A stretch of DNA of 8,702 nucleotides from Bauldia sp. (lineage in GTDB: Bacteria; Pseudomonadota; Alphaproteobacteria; Rhizobiales; Kaistiaceae): positions 1-8,702 of the forward strand of contig JAGRKY010000290.1 in the NCBI GenBank assembly GCA_020442095.1. Direction: 5' to 3'. Of the stretch, positions 1 through 7,290 are shown one piece after another. The position numbers and the translations under genes are program-made. The first letter of the stretch is position 1. Each line of letters starts with the position of its first letter. Below the pieces are notes generated by a model, which saw nothing but the letters and a program-made list of their open reading frames with translations, did not search any database and was not told the DNA's origin.

Positions 1-410
1 CGCGGCGGGATGTTGTAGATGATGATCGGAATGCCGATCGCGTCGTTGATCGCCTTGTAGTGCTGGTAGAGGCCTTCCTGGCTCGGCTTGTTGTAATAGG
101 GCGTGACGACCAGGACGGCGTCCGCGCCGGCCTTTTCGGCATGCTCGGCGAGCTCGATCGCTTCCGCCGTGTTGTTGGAGCCGGCGCCGGCGATCACCGG
201 CACGCGGCCGGCCGCCTCCTCGACGCAGACCTCCACCACCCGCTTGTGCTCGGCGTGGGTCAGCGTCGGGCTCTCGCCGGTGGTGCCGACCGGCACGAGG
301 CCGTGGATACCCTCGTCGATCTGCCAGTTGACGAAACTGCGGAAAGCCTCCTCGTCGAAGCTGCCGTCCCTGACCGGCGTGACGAGTGCGGTAATCGATC
401 CCTTGAACAT
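1..410 (-). CDS. dapA: 4-hydroxy-tetrahydrodipicolinate synthase, N-terminal part (cut by left window edge)
   Basis: DapA condenses pyruvate with aspartate semialdehyde in the cytoplasm, the first committed step to diaminopimelate and lysine, and so supplies peptidoglycan precursors. The visible 136 codons begin [13 protein letters not shown], which lines up with E. coli DapA (MFTGSIVAIVTP). They carry the family motifs GTTGES (residues 42-47), [11 protein letters not shown] (around 103-113) and YNIPP (132-136). Thr43, Tyr106 and Tyr132 correspond to the Thr/Tyr/Tyr proton-relay residues of the family. The Schiff-base lysine lies beyond the window. An in-frame ATG three codons upstream (419) is the alternative start; the GAGG at 422-425 is only 2 nt from that ATG but 11 nt from the one chosen, and homology favours the shorter form. 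The gene is divergent from the lytic transglycosylase gene. No frame damage is seen in the visible part. Confidence 0.95.
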   Translation of the reverse strand, partial: MFKGSITALVTPVRDGSFDEEAFRSFVNWQIDEGIHGLVPVGTTGESPTLTHAEHKRVVEVCVEEAAGRVPVIAGAGSNNTAEAIELAEHAEKAGADAVLVVTPYYNKPSQEGLYQHYKAINDAIGIPIIIYNIPP

Positions 411-618
411 TTCGGCCATAACCTCGCCGGATTTTCTGCTATTTTTCGGCCCGCGACCTTATTCCGGGGCGACCGGAGGGGCAAGGACGGCCCGTGACGG
501 GGCTCGTCAAGCAATCGTTCACTATGGCACAATAGGCTCCTTGTCGAGTGTCTGAGTCTATTCGACGAAGTCGGGCTGACCGGGCGAAGCGCCGGTGGCG
601 GGCTTCGGGAGATCAAGC
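411..618. promoter_or_regulatory. Divergent intergenic region between dapA and the lytic transglycosylase gene
   Basis: This stretch must hold the promoters of both divergent genes. It is noticeably more AT-rich than its flanks around 430-446 and 505-565. A short inverted repeat, CCCGT-G-ACGGG, sits at 491-501, but its 5-bp arms are too short to call an operator. No -35/-10 pair on either strand matches the alphaproteobacterial housekeeping consensus well enough to place a promoter. Confidence 0.4.
607..612 (+). promoter_or_regulatory. Candidate ribosome binding site for the lytic transglycosylase (ATG 619)
   Basis: GGGAGA lies 6 nt before the ATG at 619. A second good site, GGAGAAG at 650-656, lies 7 nt before the in-frame ATG at 664. 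The GTG at 595 has no comparable site, so the true start is either 619 or 664. Confidence 0.5.
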
Positions 619-2844
619 ATGACGTTCGACGACGTCAAGACGACCAAGCGGAGAAGTGTCGCGATGCGCGGCAAGGCAATCCTGATTCCCGCCTTCGCGG
701 TCCTCGCCGTGCCCGCGCTCCTCGCGCCGGGCGCTTCGGGCGTGGCCGCAGGCGAGATCCAGGTCGCCGACGTCCCCACGCCGCGCCTCAATCCACAGCG
801 CAGCTATTCCGACCTCCAGCCGTCGACCGCCGACCCGATCGCGGAATTCCTGGCGACCGCCGGCGAGGACCACCGCGGTCCGGTCGCCGATGGCGACGAC
901 GAGGCGCTGGCCTTCACCCCGGTCGTGCCCGCCAAGCCGGCGACGACGATCTCCAAGGCCGACATCAACACCATCGGCCTCCGCTACGCGCTGAAGTTCC
1001 TCGACGACGGCGACCCGGCGGCGGCCACCGCCGCGGCCTATGCCATGCCGAACCCGATCGACACCAAGGTGGTCGACTGGCTGGTGGCGATCAGCGGCCG
1101 CGACGATGTTCCCGCCCAGCACATCGCCGAAGTCTGGCGGAAGCTTGGCAACTGGCCGGGCCAGGTGCTCCTGCAGATCCGCTTCGAACAGGCGCTGGTC
1201 CGCGAGGCGCCGCCGGCGAAGACCGTCGTCGCCGCCTTCAACGGCCGCACCCCGGAAACCGACAAGGGCCTTATCCTGCTCGCCGAGTCCTACGTGGCGC
1301 TTGGACGCAAGGCCGAGGCGGCGAAGGTGGTCGGCGCCTATTGGCGCGAGCAGCGCTTCGGTGCCGACTCGGAGGCCCTGCTCCGCAAGGAGATCGGCAG
1401 CCTGATCAGCAGCGCCGACTACAAGTCGCGCATGGACCGGCTGCTCTACGAGGAGCAGATTGCGGCGGGCCTGCGCAACGCCAAATATCTCGACAAAGGC
1501 CAGCAGGCGCTTGCCGCAGCGGTCGCCGCGTCCGAGACCAACAAGAACATCGACAAGGCGCTCGCCGCGGTTCCGGCGAACCTGCGCAGGGACCCGCTCT
1601 ACACCTTCGCCGAGGTCCAGTCGCTGCGGCGCGCCGACAAGATGGAGGCGGCCGCCAAGCTGCTCCTCACCGCGCCGAGCGATCCCGCCAAGATCGACGG
1701 CGACGCGTGGTGGATCGAGCGGCGAATCGTCTCGCGCGCCCTCCTCGACCAGGGCGACCCGAAGATGGCCTATCGCGTCGCGGCCGGCCATTCTGCCGAA
1801 TCCGGCTCGTCGATCGCCGAGGCGGAATTCCAGGCCGGCTGGTTCGCGCTGGAATTCCTCAACGACCCGGCGACGTCGAAGAAGCACTTCGCCCGGATAC
1901 TCGAGGTCTCGTCGCGGCCGCTCAGCGTTTCGCGCGCCGATTACTGGCTCGGCCGCGCCTCGGAGAAGCAGGGCCGCCGCTCGGAAGCGGTCACCTATTA
2001 CAAGCGGGCCGGCGCGCATCCGACCACCTATTACGGCCAGCTCGCGCTCGCCAGCCTCGGCGTCAAGACGCTGCCGATCGCGCCGCAGCCGAAGGTCAGT
2101 GCGGCGACCAAGCAGCGTTTCGAATCGCGTGAGCTGGTGCAGGTCATCAAGCGGCTCGACGCGGCCAATCGCGGCGACCGCAACGACATCTTCTACCGCA
2201 AGCTCGCCGAGGAGCTCGACGACCCGGTCGAGATCGAGCTGCTCGCCCAGATGGCCGAGGAGCATGGCGGCCACCAGTTCGCGCTGCAGATCGGCAAGAT
2301 CGCGTCCTATCGCGGGTTGCAGGTCGACGCGACCGCCTTCCCGCTCTCGGCGATCCCGGCCTCCGCCCATACCGGCGATGTCGAGAAGCCGCTGGTCTAT
2401 GCGATCGCCCGGCAGGAGAGCGCCTTCAACCCCGCCGCGGTCAGCGGCGCCGGCGCGCGCGGTCTGCTGCAACTGATGCCGGCGACCGCGAAGATGATGG
2501 CGAAGACGGTCGGCCTGCCCTATTCGCAGGCGCGGCTGACCACCGACCCCGCCTATAACGCAGCGCTCGGCGCGGCCTTTCTCGCCAAGCTGAAGGCGAG
2601 CTTCGGCGGCTCCTTCATCATGACCTTCGCCGGCTATAACGCCGGCCCGAGCCGGGTCAACGAATGGGTCGCGAAATACGGCGACCCGCGCGATCCGAAC
2701 GTCGACGCGGTCAACTGGGTGGAGCGGATCCCCTTCACCGAGACCCGCAACTACGTGCAGCGGGTGATGGAGAATCTCCAGGTCTACCGCGCACGGCTCG
2801 GCCGCCCTGCCCTGACCATCCAGACCGACCTGAAGCAGGGCTGA
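619..2844 (+). CDS. Slt70-like soluble lytic murein transglycosylase
   Basis: Predicted periplasmic enzyme that cleaves the MurNAc-GlcNAc bond of peptidoglycan, leaving 1,6-anhydro ends. The 741-residue product opens with a secretion signal: basic MRGK at 16-19, a hydrophobic run at about 20-38 and a possible VAA|GE cleavage site at 44. A long alpha-helical, Ala-rich region (about 90-560) resembles the Slt70 superhelical U domain and includes YYGQLAL (471-477), a pattern typical of this family. The C-terminal SLT catalytic domain (about 585-725) has ARQESAF with the presumed catalytic Glu600, GLLQLMP (615-621), AGYNAGP (671-677) and IPFTETRNYVQRV near the end. All expected motifs are intact. 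Length is somewhat above E. coli Slt70. Starting at 664 would give 726 residues with a more conventional signal peptide. It is followed by an overlapping alpha/beta hydrolase gene, so the two are probably co-transcribed and translationally coupled. Family assignment is firm; the exact start is not. Confidence 0.93.
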   Translation: MTFDDVKTTKRRSVAMRGKAILIPAFAVLAVPALLAPGASGVAAGEIQVADVPTPRLNPQRSYSDLQPSTADPIAEFLATAGEDHRGPVADGDDEALAFTPVVPAKPATTISKADINTIGLRYALKFLDDGDPAAATAAAYAMPNPIDTKVVDWLVAISGRDDVPAQHIAEVWRKLGNWPGQVLLQIRFEQALVREAPPAKTVVAAFNGRTPETDKGLILLAESYVALGRKAEAAKVVGAYWREQRFGADSEALLRKEIGSLISSADYKSRMDRLLYEEQIAAGLRNAKYLDKGQQALAAAVAASETNKNIDKALAAVPANLRRDPLYTFAEVQSLRRADKMEAAAKLLLTAPSDPAKIDGDAWWIERRIVSRALLDQGDPKMAYRVAAGHSAESGSSIAEAEFQAGWFALEFLNDPATSKKHFARILEVSSRPLSVSRADYWLGRASEKQGRRSEAVTYYKRAGAHPTTYYGQLALASLGVKTLPIAPQPKVSAATKQRFESRELVQVIKRLDAANRGDRNDIFYRKLAEELDDPVEIELLAQMAEEHGGHQFALQIGKIASYRGLQVDATAFPLSAIPASAHTGDVEKPLVYAIARQESAFNPAAVSGAGARGLLQLMPATAKMMAKTVGLPYSQARLTTDPAYNAALGAAFLAKLKASFGGSFIMTFAGYNAGPSRVNEWVAKYGDPRDPNVDAVNWVERIPFTETRNYVQRVMENLQVYRARLGRPALTIQTDLKQG

Positions 2845-3827
2845 TGCCGGCATCGGCTGCAGCGGAACCGGAAGCGAAGGATCAGGTCTGGCGCGACCGG
2901 TTCTATTCGAGCGCCGACGGGCTGTCGCTGCATGTCGCCGAATACGGCAACCCCAATTCGCCCTGGCTGCCGGTCGTCTGCCTGCCGGGACTGTCGCGCA
3001 ACGCCCGCGACTTCCATAACCTCGCCGTCCATCTCTCCACCCATCGCCACCGCCCGCGCCGGGTCCTCGCCTTCGACTATCGCGGCCGGGGCCTGTCGCA
3101 ATGGGACGAGAACATCGCCAACTACAATCCGCTGACCGAGATGAGCGACGTGCTCGACGGGATGGCCGCCCTCGGCGTCGGCCGGGCGATCGTGGTCGGG
3201 ACGTCACGCGGCGGCATCATTGCGATGCTGATGGGCGTCGCCCGGCCCCATGCCCTGGCCGGCATCGTCCTCAACGACATCGGCCCGGTGCTCGAGCCGG
3301 TCGGGCTGGCGCGAATCAAGACCTATATCGGCCGCACCCCCTCGCCCGACGACTGGGACGACGCGATCCACATCATCAAGCGGCTGCATGGCGGGCAATT
3401 CACCGCCCTCAGCGAGGCGGAATGGATGGCCTTCGCCCGCACCACCTATCGCGACGAGGACGGCAAGCCGGTCGCCAACTACGATCCGGCGCTCGCCAAG
3501 ACCTTCGACGGCATCGAATTCGACCGGCCGATCCCCGAATTGTGGAACGAGTTCGCGACGCTTTCCGCCCTGCCGATCCTGGTCATCCGCGGCGGCAATT
3601 CGGACCTTCTCAGCGCCGCGACCCTGACCGAGATGGGCAGGCGTCATCCGGGCCTCGAATCGGTGACCATCGAGGGTGAAGGCCACCCGCCGCTGCTCCT
3701 CAACACGCCGGTCCTGCAGCGAATCTCGGTCTTCATCACCCAGACCGAGGGCGCCGCGCCGCCGCTCGATGCGGTGATCCCGGTCGAGCGGCCGGACTAC
3801 GATCCCGACACCCGGCCGGAAGGCTGA
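2844..3827 (+). CDS. Alpha/beta hydrolase
   Basis: A 327-residue alpha/beta-hydrolase-fold protein; the substrate cannot be told from sequence. The nucleophile elbow is GTSRGG with Ser121. The likely acid is Asp254 in RGGNSDLL, and the likely base is His281 in GEGHPPLL, giving a complete Ser-Asp-His triad in the usual order. LPGLSRNARDF (about 48-58) takes the position of the HG-type oxyanion loop, and FDYRGRGLSQ and LNDIGP are further marks of a widespread proteobacterial subfamily annotated only as hydrolase. No signal peptide is visible (the N-terminus MPASAAAEPEAKDQ is hydrophilic), so it should be cytoplasmic. Its ATG overlaps the transglycosylase stop codon as TGATG, which points to translational coupling. 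It ends 6 bp from the convergent gene. Esterase, lactonase or haloperoxidase-like activity are all possible. Confidence 0.9.
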   Translation: MPASAAAEPEAKDQVWRDRFYSSADGLSLHVAEYGNPNSPWLPVVCLPGLSRNARDFHNLAVHLSTHRHRPRRVLAFDYRGRGLSQWDENIANYNPLTEMSDVLDGMAALGVGRAIVVGTSRGGIIAMLMGVARPHALAGIVLNDIGPVLEPVGLARIKTYIGRTPSPDDWDDAIHIIKRLHGGQFTALSEAEWMAFARTTYRDEDGKPVANYDPALAKTFDGIEFDRPIPELWNEFATLSALPILVIRGGNSDLLSAATLTEMGRRHPGLESVTIEGEGHPPLLLNTPVLQRISVFITQTEGAAPPLDAVIPVERPDYDPDTRPEG

Positions 3828-3833
3828 AAACGC

Positions 3834-4775
3834 TCAGTCCGGATCGATGCCGGGCGGCCTGTCGGCTTCCTCCTCGGCAAGGCGCTTGCGGTCCTCGGCC
3901 TTGATGTAGCCGGTGCGGCCACCGCTCGCCAGGATCGTTGCCTGGCCGATCCAGTCATCGCGCTCGATCCGTTCCGGGAACTTGATCTGGATGCCGACCC
4001 AGCGGACCTCGGCCGGCGTCCAGGCCGCGATCTGGCCGAAATGGAAGATGCCGATGCTGTTGAGCAGTTCCTCGTTCTTCTTGCCGATTCCCCTGATGCG
4101 CTGGAGGTCGTCAGGGACGCCGTTGCGCGGCGCGGCAAGGCCGGCAGGGCGCATCGCCGGCAGTTCCTCGACAACCGGCGGTTCGGGCGCGACAGGCGCG
4201 GGCCCGGGCGGCGGGAGCGCGGCCTGTGGCAGAGCGGCAGGAGCCGGCAGGGCCTCGTGCTCGTCCTCCCAGACCTCCTCGCCATGCTCGTGCCAGTGTT
4301 CCGGATAGGCATCGTGGTGATCGGCATGGGCCGTCGCCTCGCCCCAATCCTCGTCGGGATAGGCCTGCTCGACCAGCCCCTCGTCATAGGCCTCGTTGTA
4401 ATGCTCCGCCTCGGCATGGGCCGGTTCCGGAATCCCGGCCTCGACGGCCGGCGGCGGCAACGGCCGCGGGCGATAGCGCGCCGCTTCCCGCCGCTGCGGC
4501 TCGGCCGCCCGCCTCTGCGGCTCGGCCGGATGATAGTCGACATAGTCCTCTTCCGGATGGACCGCGCGCACCCGGCGGCGGACCGGCGCCGACGATGCGT
4601 GGCCGAAACGGTGCCGGATCATGTCGATGGTGTCGCCGATCGTATCCGCCACGACTTCCTGGGAATGCGCCAGCGGCGTCTCGGCGACGAAGAGATAGAG
4701 CAGCGAGCCGAGCGCGCATCCGGCGACGAATACGAAGGCCAGCATGAGCCATATCTCGACGGCGTGCCAGATCAA
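3834..4775 (-). CDS. Membrane-anchored protein with C-terminal helix-hairpin-helix domain (COG3743-like)
   Basis: A 313-residue protein of unknown function. An N-terminal transmembrane helix (about 8-31) is followed by a basic stretch (RHRFGH, RRRVR), so the positive-inside rule puts the rest in the cytoplasm. A disordered linker (about 70-215) has a duplicated AEPQRR (84-96), proline runs, and a His/Glu/Asp-rich segment with HADHH and EHWHEHGEE (150-167). The C-terminal domain (about 220-284) contains DDLQRIRGIGKKNEELLNSI and FHFGQIAAWTPAEV. It resembles the HHH domain appended to rhizobial NuoE and the 'predicted 5' DNA nuclease' family COG3743. No nuclease active site is visible, so that name should not be read as an activity. 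The start is a TTG overlapping the upstream gene's stop as TTGA; the ATG at 4745 would cut into the membrane helix. It is the last gene of the minus-strand cluster. Confidence 0.8.
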   Translation of the reverse strand: MIWHAVEIWLMLAFVFVAGCALGSLLYLFVAETPLAHSQEVVADTIGDTIDMIRHRFGHASSAPVRRRVRAVHPEEDYVDYHPAEPQRRAAEPQRREAARYRPRPLPPPAVEAGIPEPAHAEAEHYNEAYDEGLVEQAYPDEDWGEATAHADHHDAYPEHWHEHGEEVWEDEHEALPAPAALPQAALPPPGPAPVAPEPPVVEELPAMRPAGLAAPRNGVPDDLQRIRGIGKKNEELLNSIGIFHFGQIAAWTPAEVRWVGIQIKFPERIERDDWIGQATILASGGRTGYIKAEDRKRLAEEEADRPPGIDPD

Positions 4776-4912
4776 TGGTCGTCGGGCCCCCGCTCAAGCC
4801 ACGCCGTCATGTCGTCCACGCTGCGCGGGTCCTGATACCACCAGCCGACCACGACGCCGATCAGCAGCGCCGCGAGCAGAAAAGGCCAATAAGCGATGAT
4901 CAGATAAAGCAT
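4772..4912 (-). CDS. Small single-pass membrane protein, 46 residues
   Basis: A short ORF in the gap between the OmpA-type gene and the HHH-domain gene. It begins MLYLIIAYWPFLLAALLIGV, a strongly hydrophobic helix running to about residue 23. A WWYQDPRS junction follows, then an acidic tail (VDDMTAWLERGPDDH). It starts 9 nt after the upstream stop and its own TGA overlaps the TTG start of the next gene. This tight packing and the clean hydrophobic/polar split argue for a real gene. The ribosome binding site is weak (CGAGCGAA immediately before ATG), so it may depend on coupling to the gene upstream. I do not recognise a named family. The function is unknown; a membrane partner or assembly factor for its neighbours is only a guess. 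Confidence 0.72.
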   Translation of the reverse strand: MLYLIIAYWPFLLAALLIGVVVGWWYQDPRSVDDMTAWLERGPDDH

Positions 4913-4921
4913 TTCGCTCGG

Positions 4922-7057
4922 CTAGCCGTTGCCCGAGGGATCGATGGTGAAGGCGATGCGGCGGTTGGCGGCCTTTCCCTCCTCGGTCGTATTGTCGGCG
5001 ATCGGCTCGGCCTCACCATAGCCCTTCGCCGTCAGTCTTTCGAATCGCACGCCGGCATCGACCAGATAATCGAGGACCGCTTCCGCCCGCGCCTGGGTCA
5101 GCTGGAGATTGGCTTCTTCGGAGCCGTCGGAATCACTGTGCCCACCGACCTCGACGACCGAATCCGGGCACCGCATCAGGATACCGGCAATCCGGTCGAG
5201 AAGAGGATAGCTGTCGACGGAAATCTCGGTCGCCCCCTTGTCGAACTCGACATTGCCGTTGGCGAGCGCGAGCTTCAGCCGGTCGCGGCAGCCCGACGCA
5301 TCGAGCGGCTGGCCGGTCTGGCGGGTGACGATGTTGATCCGGGTCTTGAAGCTATCAGGAATCGACTCGGCCGCGATTTCGGCGATCCGCTGCATGGCGC
5401 GGTCATGGAAGGTCGTCCCGTCGATCTCGACGACGCTGTCGACGATCTCGAAATGGCCGCCGGCGAGACGGGCGGCGACGCGCATCGCGCCCGAAGCGGC
5501 GGCGACGAGATCGTCGGGCGCGCCGCTGGCGAACTGCACGTCGTCCTTGATCTGGGTAGAGCCGAACTGGCTGTGCGCGGCGTCGAGAAGCGCCGTCCTC
5601 TTCTCCTCGGACGGGGCATAGCCCGCGAGCACCAGCCCGCCGGTCGCCTGGGACAGGGACAGCTTGTAGGGCGAGACACGGGGTGGCGAAACATTCGAAT
5701 CGGTCAGTGCCAGGCTTGCCGGGAGGCGCCGGCCGTTGGCCTCGGCCAGGGCGAGATAGGCATCCGAATCGGCCGCCTCGCCCTGGATCGAATAGGTCAC
5801 GCCCTCGACCTCGGCGACACCGGATTTCAACCGGGCGAGCTGCTCCATCGCGAATTTCGCAGCCCCGATCCAGTCGATCTTGGGCTCCCCCGAGGCGATC
5901 TTGACGTTGTCGGTAACGTGCGCGCTGGCAAACAGGGTGCCGGCGAGCGTCCTGATCTCCTTCCGGTCATCGAGCGAGGGCACATAGCCTTCGAGCGTCA
6001 CCGCGTCGCCTTCCCGCGCCCCCTTCCAGTAGTAGTTGGCGACCGGAGCCGGCGTGATGTCGTTGGCCACGATCTCGACGCCGGCCGGCAGGGTTCCCCC
6101 GATCCCGTCGACGACCGATTCATAGTCCTCGACGCTGCGGGCCGTTCCGGCGATATCGAGCGTCAGCCCGTCGAGCATGACGCCGCCCTCCTCGAGCTTG
6201 CCAAGCGCCTGGATCGCGAAGGTCGCCGCATCGGTGAAGCCGTCCGGCTCGCCGGAGGCGATGTTCATGTTGTCGATGATCGGCACCGAGGGCTGCAGCG
6301 CCTGGGCCGCCTCGACCAGCGCCTCCTTCGCCACCTCATTCGGAACATAGCCCGCCAGCGTCAGCGAAACGTCGTCGACGCTCGCCGACCAGACGAAGCG
6401 ATCAATCCGCGCCGGAAGGATATCGACCGGTCCGAGGATCAGCCCGCCCGGCATCGATTCGGTGAAGGCACGCCGCGCCCCGGCGAAGCTCTCCGCCGAT
6501 ACGGCGGTTCCCGCTACGGACAGCGTCCCGTCGACGATCGTCACCTGGCCCGAAGACAGATCCGCCAGTCGGTCCAGCGCGAAGGCCGTCGCGGCGTTGA
6601 AGCTTTTCGATGCCCCCCGGGCAAGCGACGTCTCGTCGAGGATCTCCGCTTCGGGAAGCGCCCTCCGCGCCGCCGCAAGCACCGCATTGCGGGTTGCCTC
6701 GGACGGCACGCTGCCGAGCAGGGTCACCTTCCGTTCGAGCCTTCGGGCCGACCATTCATAGGGCTCGGCGACCGGCAGAAGGCCGCTCTCATCCGTCAGG
6801 GAGGAAACACCCCGCACCGTCCCGGCAACCGCCACGGCTTCTGCCTGGACCTCCGGTGTCGGCGCGATGCCGCCGATCGTCACGTTACGGCCTGAAACCG
6901 AGACAGTCGCCCAATCGTAGCCGTCGGCAACGAGCAGTCCCTTGATCTTCGCGGCCAATTCCTGCTCAACGGCGCCGGAGCGGAACAGCACCGCAAGCAC
7001 GGCCAGAACAATCGTCGCCGCGAGTCCGGGTCTTACCCATCTTCGCCAGTTCGACAT
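4922..7057 (-). CDS. OmpA-family protein with tandem BON-like repeats
   Basis: A 711-residue envelope protein, probably anchored in the inner membrane and binding peptidoglycan. The N-terminus (MSNWRRWVRPG) is basic and followed by a hydrophobic helix (about 11-25) with no convincing cleavage site. Residues 30-99 look like one BON-type half unit, and about 100-584 hold four repeats of ~121 residues, each with a GYVPSE-like turn and an ASGEPD-like motif. The C-terminal OmpA domain (about 598-706) has VEFDKGATEI, GHSDSDG and NRRIAF. Asp642 and Arg657 match the two residues known to grip diaminopimelate in OmpA domains. Cys590 and Cys630 flank the domain's first part and could form a disulfide. 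The overall plan recalls mycobacterial ArfA/OmpATb (BON plus OmpA). A purine-rich TGAGGG lies 10 nt before the ATG. It is the first gene of a three-gene cluster. The family call is firm; the physiological role is not. Confidence 0.9.
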   Translation of the reverse strand: MSNWRRWVRPGLAATIVLAVLAVLFRSGAVEQELAAKIKGLLVADGYDWATVSVSGRNVTIGGIAPTPEVQAEAVAVAGTVRGVSSLTDESGLLPVAEPYEWSARRLERKVTLLGSVPSEATRNAVLAAARRALPEAEILDETSLARGASKSFNAATAFALDRLADLSSGQVTIVDGTLSVAGTAVSAESFAGARRAFTESMPGGLILGPVDILPARIDRFVWSASVDDVSLTLAGYVPNEVAKEALVEAAQALQPSVPIIDNMNIASGEPDGFTDAATFAIQALGKLEEGGVMLDGLTLDIAGTARSVEDYESVVDGIGGTLPAGVEIVANDITPAPVANYYWKGAREGDAVTLEGYVPSLDDRKEIRTLAGTLFASAHVTDNVKIASGEPKIDWIGAAKFAMEQLARLKSGVAEVEGVTYSIQGEAADSDAYLALAEANGRRLPASLALTDSNVSPPRVSPYKLSLSQATGGLVLAGYAPSEEKRTALLDAAHSQFGSTQIKDDVQFASGAPDDLVAAASGAMRVAARLAGGHFEIVDSVVEIDGTTFHDRAMQRIAEIAAESIPDSFKTRINIVTRQTGQPLDASGCRDRLKLALANGNVEFDKGATEISVDSYPLLDRIAGILMRCPDSVVEVGGHSDSDGSEEANLQLTQARAEAVLDYLVDAGVRFERLTAKGYGEAEPIADNTTEEGKAANRRIAFTIDPSGNG
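5306..6760 (-). repeat. Four tandem ~121-residue BON-like protein repeats
   Basis: Within the OmpA-type protein, repeats begin at residues 100 (YEWSA), 221 (FVWSA), 342 (YYWKG) and 464 (YKLSL), spaced 121, 121 and 122 residues apart. Matching landmarks in the four units are GSVPSE/GYVPNE/GYVPSL/GYAPSE, then LARGAS/IASGEP/IASGEP/FASGAP, then VAGTA/IAGTA/IQGEA/IDGTT. The repeats are clear at protein level but well diverged, so this is an old internal duplication and not a recent DNA repeat. Confidence 0.8.
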
Positions 7058-7290
7058 GCCGCGACTACCCTCAATTCCTGGCGCACGCCGTCTACGTACC
7101 CCAAAACAACAGCGTCACCGCGGGCCCGAGCCAACGGCAACCGATCTTACAGCACTGATCGAACGCGGGATTGCGACGAATCTATGGGCGTCAGTCATCT
7201 TCGCCAAGAAAACCGCGGCTCGCAAGCAGCGACGGCGCATCGACGACGACGGCGGGCTGGACCGCTCACCGCGGCGCGACCGCCCTCCCC
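7058..7290. promoter_or_regulatory. Upstream region of the OmpA-type gene
   Basis: This gap lies between the porin terminator and the OmpA-type start and should contain the promoter for the three-gene minus-strand cluster. I see no convincing -35/-10 pair, no extended inverted repeat and no credible small ORF. The strong terminator just upstream means the cluster is probably transcribed separately from the porin. Confidence 0.4.

Noticed and set aside
491..501. Palindrome CCCGT-G-ACGGG between dapA and the transglycosylase gene
   Set aside because: Five-base arms in GC-rich DNA are expected by chance, and no second copy or link to a promoter is visible.
521..547. Possible dapA promoter on the minus strand (TCGACA, 15-nt spacer, CATAGT)
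   Set aside because: The spacer is short and the -10 is a poor match; similar chance matches exist nearby, so no promoter call is justified.
613..3207. 864-codon minus-strand ORF antisense to the lytic transglycosylase and hydrolase genes
   Set aside because: It runs across the boundary of two genes with complete family motifs, is very Arg/Gly-rich with no recognisable domain, and is what GC-rich codon bias produces on the opposite strand.
3797..4543. 248-codon minus-strand ORF in another frame of the HHH-domain gene
   Set aside because: Arg/Ser/Pro-rich low-complexity translation that overlaps the hydrolase end; the alternative frame has a membrane helix and a recognisable HHH domain.
3834..4775. 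Naming the HHH-domain gene a DNA nuclease
   Set aside because: The similarity is to the HHH motif only; no acidic catalytic cluster is seen and the protein is membrane-anchored.
4775..6895. 706-codon plus-strand ORF antisense to the OmpA-type gene
   Set aside because: Its composition is dominated by Arg, Gly, Asp and His without domain motifs, while the minus strand encodes a clear anchor, repeats and OmpA domain. It is a shadow of that gene's repeats and codon bias.
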